A DNA stretch of 64,000 nucleotides from Pyronema omphalodes (lineage: Eukaryota > Ascomycota > Pezizomycetes > Pezizales > Pyronemataceae): positions 62,001 to 126,000 of the forward strand of contig JAJJXM010000036.1 in the NCBI GenBank assembly GCA_024516155.1, given 5' to 3'. The stretch's first letter is position 1. Each line of letters begins with the position of its first letter. Under the pieces are notes generated by a model. It saw only the letters and a list, made by a program, of their open reading frames with translations, did no database searches and was not told the DNA's origin. A program made the translations under genes and the position numbers. Below are positions 40,358-48,021 of this stretch, piece by piece.

Positions 40358-41755
40358 GGATAACCCGAGACAATAGGGTCCCCTTGGGGTTATGCGAGGA
40401 AAAAGATGGGTTACTCCTATACGAGGGATTGATATGGGTCCCTGATGACGACGACCTGAGGTTGCAAATTCTACGACAACATCACGACTCTCAAGCCGCG
40501 GGGCATCCGGGAAGGCCAAGGACCTTGGAGTTGGTCAGCCAAAATTTTTATTGACCACAACAACGACAGTATGTGACTCGATATGTCGACTACTGTGATA
40601 CCTGTAAACGTATCAAGCCTATTAAGCACGCCCCCTTCGGTCTCTTATGACCGTTAAAGATTCCAGAAAGACCATGGGAATCCATCTCCATGGATTTTAT
40701 CACGGGTCTTCCGGAAGATGGGGGAATGAATACGATATGGGTGATTGTGGACCACTTGACGAAGATGGCGCACTTCGTAGCATGTAAAGACACTATGGGG
40801 CCCAGGGCACTTGTGGACGGGTTTCTCACACATGTGGTACGGGCCCACGGACTCCCCAGCAGCATCATCTCGGACCGGGGGTCCCTATTCACCTCTCAGT
40901 TCTGGAAGAGGGTTATGGAGGCAATGGGGACCTCGAGGAACCTGAGTACGGCGTTTCATCCAGAGTCCGACGGACAGACAGAGAGGGTCAATGCGATCCT
41001 CGAGCAAGACCTCAGGGCGTATTGTAACTACCAACAGAACAATTGGAACCAACTCCTTCCTATGGCGGAGTTTTGCTACAACAACTCCCGGTCAGGAACG
41101 ACCAAGGTGTCCCCCTTCTTCGCAAATTACGGATATCATCCCCGTTTTACCCAACCGCTGGGTGAAGTCGCGAAAGGAAACCCCGAGGTCTCCAAATATG
41201 TTGGCGCCCTCAACCGACTTCACGAGGATCTGAGGGCAGAGGTCCACTATGCCCAGACTGCTCATGCGGAACAGGTGAACCGGCATCGACACCCGGATCC
41301 GGTCCTTCGAGTGGGAGATCGGGTCTGGCTAAAGAGGAAGAATGTGAAAACCACCCGACCCTCCAACAAGCTCGATTACAAGCTATTGGGCCCCTACACC
41401 ATCTTGTCCAAGGTAGGGTCGCGAGCTTATAAGCTGGACCTCCCCCCAAACGCAAAGATCCATCCAGGATTTTCACATCTCCCTGCTACAACCGTCTCAA
41501 CCTACTTCGACCACCATCCCAGGCCATATTCAGCCCCCTCCGCTACCGATTATCCTCGACGACGAGGAAGAGTGGGAAGTTGAAGAGATAGTGGACGCTC
41601 GACGCCATCGGTGACAGATCCAATATCGAGTCAAGTGGACTGCTTTCCACGACCCCGATACGACCTGGTACCCCGCCGACAATTTCCAAAACTCCCCCGA
41701 CGCCATCACCCAATTCCACCGCAGGTACCCTAATAAACCTGCCCCACAGCTGTAA
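40358..41755 (+). pseudogene. pol: G3 Pol: integrase and chromodomain, broken
   Basis: The HHCC zinc region (QHHDSQAAGHPGRPRTLEL, CDTCKRIKPIKHAPFG) contains in-frame stops (about 40553 and 40648). The core from 40690 is open with DFITGLP, ISDRGSLF and ESDGQTERVNAILEQ, providing the D, D and E residues, followed by the GPY-type segment (LDYKLLGPYTILSKVG). Near 41545 the frame shifts to a chromodomain (EEEWEVEEIVDARRHR, then QYRVKWTAFHDPDTTWYP) with a TGA at 41612-41614. Ends with TAA 41753-41755. No complete integrase can be made. Confidence 0.85.
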
Positions 41756-42822
41756 TGGACGATAGAACGAATTCTGAGGACCCCCCGTCCTCTTTGGGCT
41801 GGCACCGAACCCCTACTCCTCCGGCAGAAAAGAAATCCCCCCACCCCACGATCCTGCACGCAGAACTACACTGGTCATTCTGCAACAACGACTCCTGCTC
41901 CATTCACCTCCAATCGAAACTAAACAACAATCATTTCCCAGCGGTGGCGCAAGCAATTGCGGCAAGCATAAAAAAATCATGTAGCTGCGGGCAGCTACAT
42001 GACCCCGAGTTAGAATGGGTGATCCGACAGCGAAGGATGGACCCGCAAAAAGCCTGCAAGGCATGGCAGAAAGGAAAGAGACTCTGCAACGTGTGCAAAT
42101 TCCTGGTCAACAAAGACGGGCACAACCAGAGATGCGGCATCAGGGGATGGAAACCCCCCACGGAGACCCAGGCAACGATTCCACCCTGCAAGGACGAGCC
42201 CGAGACAGGAAGGGAACCCCCCGTCCCTACGGAAAATCAGGAAAACGAACCACCCCGTCCCCGCGAACTGGAATCGGAGGACCCCACCATCCATATGGTC
42301 CGACACCAACTCCCAGTGATTATGATGACCAGACCCTCGGACCACGAGAAGGTGGCGATCAACCTGTCTTTCTATCAGACAGCGGAGCCGGAACAGCATC
42401 TCCCCACTGTCGACTGCCGACCAACCAACGACCTGACATCCGCCCCTTGTTCGGATCCCCCGGAGCCCCCCGCCTCAGGGCACCAACAAGATCAAATACC
42501 CCCGTTCTTCTTAGGGCACCAACAAGAACAAATAACGGCGCCCCCCTTAGGACACCAACAAGAGCAAAGACCGCCTTATGTCCTCGAGGACATCACCCAG
42601 GACGTCGTACGTCGCCGACGTCGGGGAAGGCAGTATCGGGGACGGTCCCCCATCCGGAGGCCCGCGTTGGGGACTGCCTACGACCTCGCCGGAGTCTCGG
42701 CCTGGAGGGGGGGGCTTATGTCACAACGCTCCCGTGACATGCTCCTGGCCTCCGCCATCACCACCGCAGGGCTATGGGTGGTTGCCATCACCCTGGCAAC
42801 GTGCTATGCCATCATGAAGTGA
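41755..42822 (+). CDS. G3 ORF3: Cys-rich protein with 12-residue repeats and C-terminal membrane segment
   Basis: 355 residues, ATG overlapping the pol stop (TAATG), suggesting reinitiation. I do not recognise a family. N-terminal third: cysteines at 43, 48, 76, 78, 111, 114 and 127 with histidines at 82 and 123 (CSCGQLH, CNVCKF, GHNQRC), looking like a metal-binding fold. Residues 242-277 are three tandem 12-residue repeats beginning GHQQ. Residues 286-302 are Arg-rich (RRRRRGRQ). The last 28 residues hold a hydrophobic stretch (MLLASAITTAGLWVVAITLA) that could be a tail anchor. It is open although pol upstream is broken. It could be an accessory or env-like product of this Gypsy lineage; function unknown. 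Confidence 0.65.
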   Translation: MDDRTNSEDPPSSLGWHRTPTPPAEKKSPHPTILHAELHWSFCNNDSCSIHLQSKLNNNHFPAVAQAIAASIKKSCSCGQLHDPELEWVIRQRRMDPQKACKAWQKGKRLCNVCKFLVNKDGHNQRCGIRGWKPPTETQATIPPCKDEPETGREPPVPTENQENEPPRPRELESEDPTIHMVRHQLPVIMMTRPSDHEKVAINLSFYQTAEPEQHLPTVDCRPTNDLTSAPCSDPPEPPASGHQQDQIPPFFLGHQQEQITAPPLGHQQEQRPPYVLEDITQDVVRRRRRGRQYRGRSPIRRPALGTAYDLAGVSAWRGGLMSQRSRDMLLASAITTAGLWVVAITLATCYAIMK

Positions 42823-42837
42823 TAGGGATAGGGTTAG

Positions 42838-42859
42838 GGCAAGGGGCAGGCCCCTTGCC
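42838..42859. repeat. Perfect 22-nt inverted repeat after G3 ORF3
   Basis: GGCAAGGGGC-AG-GCCCCTTGCC: a 10-bp stem with a 2-nt loop, 15 nt after the ORF3 stop and 13 nt before the LTR start. It includes the purine-rich stretch where a polypurine primer would be expected. Role unknown. Confidence 0.6.
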
Positions 42860-42868
42860 GGGGATTTT

Positions 42869-42882
42869 CATATGTTACGAGT
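42869..42882 (+). repeat. Left target-site duplication of N10
   Basis: CATATGTTACGAGT, repeated at 44888-44901. It contains the first bases of the G3 LTR (TGTTACGAG). Confidence 0.88.
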
Positions 42883-44887
42883 GGACGCAGCAGACACCAC
42901 ACGGCAACGGCGACCCCCCCCCCTGCATTCTCAACAACGAGCACCGAAACCCCCGGTTTTCTCATCGGATTCGGATTCGCAGCACTCTGTTACGTTATTC
43001 TCTGAATTTTCAGGGAATTCTACGTTGTTTTTGTTGACTTTTGTCGCAAAATCAGAGTTTTCACGAGTTTTGGCTTACCCCACCTCACGAAATGTCGCCA
43101 AAACAACGACAGAACAACGCCCGACGATCGAAACGGTCCGAAAACGCGTACAATGTTCTAGCCGACCTTCCTCATGATGGATCCAATCCTACTTTCGATG
43201 GAAGAGAAGGAAAAGTTGATGAAGTTGATGGAAACTTCGATGGAAAACCCTTCCAGAGCGTGGTCTTGGCAGGATCACCAGTTCCTTCGGCTTCAACACA
43301 CCAGCAACAAGCGACAACTGAACACAGCCGGTTCAGAGCCTACCGTCGCTTCTTCGTATCTGCAATTAACGAGGCAGTTGCAGCTGAGGAGGGCTATGAC
43401 ACCCTAGATCAACTGTTCATAGACAACCACGCCGAGCTCACCGGAGCCAACTTCCTGGGGATACAACAGATCCACCGGGATACACAGCGACGCTTCAATA
43501 CCCTCGATGACACCATACGCAACAACAGCGAGGAGATGCGCCACAGATTCGACGTCCTGATGTCGAAATCCAGCATCCTGCTGGACGAAAACACGAAGCT
43601 GCGCGCAGCATACAACACTACACAGAAAGAAACAGCAGCTCTCAAGGCTGCTGTGGACGCCCTGACGAAGAAAATCGACGAACAGCAGCAAGTCATTTCG
43701 GCGCCCCCCTCACCGAACCTTACGGCCTCTTCCTCAGCGATGGAAGAGATGACTATGCAACTGTCTGTCGTCCAACATGACATTCAGGATGTCCTGGACG
43801 CTGTTCGCAACCCTCCTGGCAAGAGAAAGCGAAGGGGAAGTGACCAGAACACCGAACCCACCTCACCGACAAACAGAAGACCGGTGAACCACAAACCGAG
43901 AGCGGCATCACCGGTGCGAAGCCTGATGCACTCGAAACATGCGACTACCGCCGCCCAGGACAAGCTTGATGCCCTCAAGCCTATGTCCCCCCTACCTCTC
44001 CTCGCAATCACGTCAACCGATGCGACACCGGAACCTCACCCTGACAGTTCATCTGCTCAGGACACACCTCTACCCGACGCCCCAAGCACTGCCCCTGCTG
44101 AGACGAACGGATGGAAGACTGTGGAGGCGAAGGCTACGCAGAAGAAAAAGATAAAAGCGCAGGAGACGAGACCTACGGCAGCGACACCCAGCAAGACCCC
44201 TACAACGAAGAATGGTGGAAGGGGAAAGAATACCCACCAACCCAGACAGACAACCCCCTCCGCAAAGAAGACCTGGGCAGAAGTCGTCAAGAGCGGAGGC
44301 ATCAACGTCCAGATTGTGCTTGGGAATGGCAATCTTGGACTAACAACACCACCGACAAGAAGGGGAGAGAGGCGAGGGGGAGCAGCAAGAAGACTGAGGA
44401 AGAAGGAAGGAGAAGGGGAGAGAGGGGAGGAGAAGAGGGGCAGGGCGGGCCCGGGTGTCTCGAAGGGCAAAGAGTCAGGAGACACCGGCGGAGGAGGGGA
44501 GAGAGGAGAGGAGAGTGGGGGCACGGGTGGCCCGGCGGCTGTTTAACTTTGCTTTGGTTTTGTTTTTGCTTTGTGGAGGAAATAAAGGCGGAAAAATGGC
44601 TAAACATGGGAAGGGGAAGGGAGGAGGAAAGGGAGGAGCCCGGCGAGGCGGCCTCTGTGCAAGCAGGGCACTTGGAACATCAGACGCGCTTGGACAAAAA
44701 ACCCCCGTAGTATACAGTGGGGACAGACCCCACAACCACAACGATCAAGAGGAGGAGACTGGTAGAGGTGGAGACTGGGTTTTTGCTTTTACATTTCTTT
44801 CTTCTTCTCTTTTGTATTTATCTGTCCCTTGTCATAACCTTCGGGTTGCAAACAAGTAATGAGAGAACAAACAAACAAACAAACAAA
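42883..44887 (+). mobile_element. N10: full-length NAL element with tail type 3
   Basis: Complete element of about 2.0 kb with clean 14-bp duplications. The body is NAL (5' block ACACCACACGGCAACGG with C-run, intact ORF). After the AAATAAAGGCGGAAAAATGG box the terminus is type 3 as in LINE-C (hairpin AACC-TTCG-GGTT, CAAA repeats). A few extra bases (GGACGCAGCAG) lie between the duplication and the 5' block. This is the clearest case of a NAL body joined to another lineage's tail. Confidence 0.9.
43092..44546 (+). CDS. NAL protein (N10 copy)
   Basis: 484 residues from ATG 43092 (MSPKQRQNNARRSKRSENAYNV). Same domain order as N3. Residues 80-170 differ widely from N3 and N7 (for example FVSAINEAVAAEEGYDTLDQ) while the coiled coil, proline-rich part and TWAEVVKSGG are almost unchanged. 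The frame stays open despite this divergence, which favours a translated protein. The stop is at 44544-44546, followed by the tail-type-3 region. Confidence 0.78.
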   Translation: MSPKQRQNNARRSKRSENAYNVLADLPHDGSNPTFDGREGKVDEVDGNFDGKPFQSVVLAGSPVPSASTHQQQATTEHSRFRAYRRFFVSAINEAVAAEEGYDTLDQLFIDNHAELTGANFLGIQQIHRDTQRRFNTLDDTIRNNSEEMRHRFDVLMSKSSILLDENTKLRAAYNTTQKETAALKAAVDALTKKIDEQQQVISAPPSPNLTASSSAMEEMTMQLSVVQHDIQDVLDAVRNPPGKRKRRGSDQNTEPTSPTNRRPVNHKPRAASPVRSLMHSKHATTAAQDKLDALKPMSPLPLLAITSTDATPEPHPDSSSAQDTPLPDAPSTAPAETNGWKTVEAKATQKKKIKAQETRPTAATPSKTPTTKNGGRGKNTHQPRQTTPSAKKTWAEVVKSGGINVQIVLGNGNLGLTTPPTRRGERRGGAARRLRKKEGEGERGEEKRGRAGPGVSKGKESGDTGGGGERGEESGGTGGPAAV

Positions 44888-44901
44888 CATATGTTACGAG
44901 T
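44888..44901 (+). repeat. Right target-site duplication of N10
   Basis: CATATGTTACGAGT, partner of 42869-42882. Confidence 0.88.
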
Positions 44902-45369
44902 TATTTATTATTTGAATTTATTTTAGGTATCACGGCAGCTAGGAAAATGTTGGAATCTTTTACTTATCTCTTATGTAGTTTGAGTTACGGCGGTTAGCCA
45001 GGTAGTTATCTCCTTTGGTATGTACTCTTTCTTTATTATTTAGAATCACGGCGGTTAGCCAGGAAGCTATCTCTGTTGGTATGTACTCTTTCTTTATTAT
45101 TATTTGGAATTACGGCGGTTAGCAAGGTAGTTATCTCTTGGTATGTATTGTTCCCTTGTTTTCTTATTTGGAATTACGGCGGTTGGCAAATGGTGGGGGA
45201 TGTTAGTCATGTATGTAGTTATCACGGCGGTTAGCATTGAGAGCATTCTCCGCAGTCGGAGAATGCTGAGTCACGAGTCATGAAGGAGCAAGTATAAGAG
45301 GAGGAAATTTGTATGTAGTTTATTTCTTCACGCCATCAAGTTTCTATTTACTACAATCCTATCTACAAA
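44902..45369 (+). repeat. G3 LTR body with tandem repeats, hairpin and TATA box
   Basis: The LTR begins TGTTACGAG (42873, copied at 44892 by the N10 duplication) and probably ends ...CTATCTACA at 45369 (end uncertain). Its U3 has about six copies of a (T/C)ACGGCGGTTAGC core spaced roughly 50-65 bp (about 44926, 44993, 45053, 45112, 45176, 45221). Several copies are followed by TAGTTATCTC and TTGGTATGTACTCTTTCTT. A perfect hairpin (AGCATTCTCC/GGAGAATGCT, 45242-45267), a TGAGTCA-like site and TATAAG at 45293-45298 follow. AT-rich compared with neighbours. Confidence 0.7.
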
Positions 45370-45535
45370 AGGTTCCCTTGTGATATCCCCATCTCTCCGA
45401 AACTCACCTGTGATTTCCCAGCCAAACCCTTGCCCATTCCCAACTTACCAGGCTTACCTAAGCCGTCGCCGCCCTCCTCGCCACCGAAACCTCCGCGCTG
45501 CCTGTCGTCAGTAACCATGGATACGGATTCTGATA
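45370..45535 (+). other. Sequence after the G3 LTR, possible leader and gag start of a second element
   Basis: 166 bp of non-NAL sequence between the LTR end and the truncated 3' end of N11. An ATG in a good context (ACCATGG, 45517) reads only MDTDSDIG before the N11 junction. It might be the leader and gag beginning of a Gypsy element sharing this LTR, or flanking DNA. Not resolvable from the sequence alone. Confidence 0.3.
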
Positions 45536-46515
45536 TCGGGTAGAGGTGTGTCCTGAGCAGATGAACTGTCAAGGTGAGGTTCCGGTGTCGCTTTGGTCGA
45601 CGTGATTGCGAGGAGAGGTAGGGGTGATGTAAGCTTGAGGGCATCAAGCTTGTCCTGGGCGGCGGTGGTCGCATGTTTCGAGTGCATCAGGCTTCGTACC
45701 GGTGATGTCGCTCTCGGTTTCTGGTTCACCGGTCTTCTGTTTGTCGGTGAGGTGGGTTCGGTGTTCTGCTCGCTGCCCTTTTGCTTTCTCTTGCCGGGAG
45801 GTTTGCGAACAGCGTCCAGGAGGTCCTGAATGTCATGTTGGACGACGGACAGTTGCATAGTCATCTCTTCCATCGCTGAGGAAGAGGCCGTGAGGTTCGG
45901 TGAGGGGGGCGCCGAAATGACTTGTTGCTGTTCGTCGATTCTCTTCGTCAGGGCAGCCACAGCAGCCTTGAGAGCTGCTGTTTCTGCCTGTGCAGAGTGG
46001 TATGCTGCGCGCAGCTTCGCATTTTCGCCGTGCAGGTCGTTGAGTTTCGCCAGAACGGCTTCAAACCTGTCGTTGATGTGGTCGCTTATGTCGTACATCT
46101 TCTCTTCGACTGTGTCGAAGCGGCGGTGAGTCTCTTTGTTGTCCTGGTTCACACCTAACAAGGTGAGGGCACTGATCCGTGAGTGGTTCATGTGCAATGC
46201 TCTGTCCAGGCGTGCTTCATCGCATGCTCCATATTCTTCCAGGATGAACTGGATTATGTCGCGGCGCCACATATACAGCGATCGGGTAGTTGTGTCTTGT
46301 TGCTGGTCGTCTGAAGCCGAAGGAACTGGTGATCCTGCCAAGACCACGCTCTGGAGGGGTTCTCCAGCACTGTTTCCATCAACTTCATCGACCATTCCAT
46401 CTCTTCCATCAAAAGTAGAGTTAGATCCATGATGAGGAAGGTCGGCTATAACATTGTACGCGTTTTCGGACCGTTTCGATCGTTGGGCGTTGTTTTGTCG
46501 TTGTTTTGGCGGCAT
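45536..46515 (-). pseudogene. NAL protein, C-terminally truncated (N11)
   Basis: About 326 codons from ATG 46515 (MPPKQRQNNAQ), lacking the Lys-rich patch, TWAEVVKSGG and charged tail. The N-terminal half is a distinct subtype (RRDIIQFILEEYGACDEARLDRAL; FEAVLAKLNDLHGENAKLR) shared with truncated N4. The coiled coil is conserved. Confidence 0.75.
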
Positions 46516-46716
46516 TTCGTGAGGTGGGGTAAGCCAAAACTCGTGAAAACTCTGATTTTGCGACAAAAGTCAACAAAAACAACGTAGAATTCCCTGAAAA
46601 TTCAGAGAATAACGTAACAGAGTCCTGCGAATCCGAATCCGATGAGAAAACCGGGGGTTTCGGTGCTCGTTGTTGAGAATGCAGGGGGGGGGGGTCGCCG
46701 TTGCCGTGTGGTGTGG
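45536..46716 (-). mobile_element. N11: 3'-truncated NAL element
   Basis: A minus-strand NAL with a complete 5' block (46716 downward: ACACCACACGGCAACGG, long C-run, TGCATTCTCAACAACGAGC) and leader. It ends at CTCTACCCGA (45536) without 3' block or tail. Loss of a LINE 3' end is unusual and implies a later deletion or insertion of the LTR-bearing sequence at 45535. Confidence 0.8.
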
Positions 46717-46943
46717 GGGCGCGTTGTTGTAGCACAGGCAATTGTTAATTGCAGCTGTGTACGCGTCGATGGGTTCAGAGCAAGGTGCGAGGGTGGGGTG
46801 AAGGGAAAAGACAGGACGACGGACCTAAGACGGAAGGTTCGCGGCGTGGGCCTGTGGGCTGCGAGCGCATTGCTGGACTTTCTCCGCGTGGTGCGACTGG
46901 TGAGTTGCCCAAGTCACGGTGAGAGCAGGTGGGGGAGCAGGGC
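46717..46943. other. Unassigned 227-bp stretch
   Basis: Lies between the 5' end of N11 and the tail of C2. It matches none of the element families recognised in this window and has no convincing ORF. It may be a remnant of original host DNA or of an unseen element. Confidence 0.4.
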
Positions 46944-48021
46944 TTGTTTGTTTGTTTGTTTGTTTTCTCATTACTTGTTTGCAGCCTTAAGGTTATAACA
47001 AGGGACAGATAAATACAAAAGAGAAGACGAAAGAAACGTAAAAGCAAAAACCCAGTCTCCGCCTCTACCATCCTCCTCCTCTTGATCGTTGTGGTTGTGG
47101 GGTCTGTCCCCGCTGTTACTACTGGGGTGTGTTGTCCGTATCGCGACTCTTGTTCCAGTGCCCTGCTTGCACAGAGGCCACCCCGCCGGGTTCCTCCCTT
47201 TCCTCCTCCCTTCCCCTTCCCATTTTTAGTTTTCTTTTCCCGCCTTTGTTTCCTCCGCTACAAATGAAATAATTGCTCTCGCCAGCCCCTGCTGCCCCTT
47301 CCCCGCGTCCCTCTCTCTCCTGGTCTACGCTCCACCCCTTCCGCCCTTTGAAACAAAAGAAATCCTCCTCGGGTACAAAGAAAACACAAAGATAAAGAAA
47401 AATCGGCTCCCCCCGCTGCCCTCCTTCCCGCCGTCCCGCTTCCTCCCACCCGTTTCTCCCGCCGTTCCCCTCTCTTCACGTCGTCCCCTTACATCTCCCT
47501 TCGTCGTTCTTCCCGCTCTCCTCGATCCTGTTCTCCCCGGAAGTTCAAAGTACTCAAACAAACGTGATAAGGAAAAAAAACATAAAGGAAACGTAAAGAA
47601 ACCAAGACGAGAATTAAAAACCTGGATAAGAGCGAACGTAAGATGAAAAGAAAATTGAAATGAAAAGGAAAGTGCAGCCAGCTGAGGCTTGTGCGCGCGA
47701 GAGGTGTTGGTCACTGTGGACAGCTTAGTCAACGAAAGAGGGGGTCTGCTCCCTTCTGTGAGCTTTGTTTAACCGGGTATGGGCCCAGACCGAGGTAGCG
47801 ACCTTGGTTACGGAGATGAAGTCAGAGAGAGCCTGCGTGCCGGGTTTGGTGTTGAGGATGGATTCCATGTTGAGTCGAGCGTAGCGGGTGATATTGAGGT
47901 CCTGTCTGAGGGTTGTGCGAGCGTCCTGGAACTCGGGGCAACTTAGGAGGAGGTGTCGAGGTGTCTGAGGAGGGTGGATGGGGCAGTTGCATGAGCGTGC
48001 TGGGTATGCGTTGGACGGATG
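46944..48021 (-). mobile_element. C2: 5'-truncated LINE-C with tail type 3
   Basis: Minus-strand ORF2 end, a 3' UTR of about 780 nt and a (CAAA)n tail at 46944-46965. Homologous to C1 but clearly diverged: the hairpin loop reads TTAA and its stem has one mismatch (AACC/GGCT). The UTR shares the GGCGGG and ATGGG-type boxes. No target duplication recognised. It abuts the 5' end of plus-strand F. Confidence 0.82.
47725..48021 (-). pseudogene. LINE-C ORF2 C-terminal fragment (C2)
   Basis: It begins within SNAYPARSCNCPIHPPQTPRH and includes the Cys/His motif (CNCPIHPP...LLLSCPEF), with stop at 47725. The same C-terminal family as C1 with many substitutions, showing LINE-C has an older history than the near-identical A copies. 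Confidence 0.8.

Larger units (their letters stand above)
40358..45369 (+). mobile_element. G3: 5'-truncated Ty3/Gypsy element with extra ORF3 and 3' LTR
   Basis: It starts inside the pol RNase H/integrase spacer, directly after the N9 tail. It contains a decayed integrase and chromodomain, an extra 355-codon ORF that overlaps the pol stop (TAATG at 41753-41757), a polypurine-like segment and the 3' LTR. NAL copy N10 is inserted 10 bp into the LTR (14-bp duplication). Its codon choice and sequence differ clearly from G1/G2, so it is a different Gypsy lineage. Confidence 0.8.

Noticed and set aside
42015..42737. 240-codon ORF in a second frame overlapping G3 ORF3
   Set aside because: Proline/arginine-rich and without an own upstream signal. 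The ORF3 frame has the stop-start overlap, repeats and membrane segment, so the second frame is probably chance in GC-rich DNA.
42838..42859. Rho-independent-type terminator
   Set aside because: A perfect hairpin but no following T-run, and the setting is a eukaryotic retrotransposon. Kept only as an inverted repeat.
44902..45260. CRISPR-like spaced repeats
   Set aside because: The repeats are imperfect, their spacers resemble each other, there are no cas genes, and the context is a fungal LTR.
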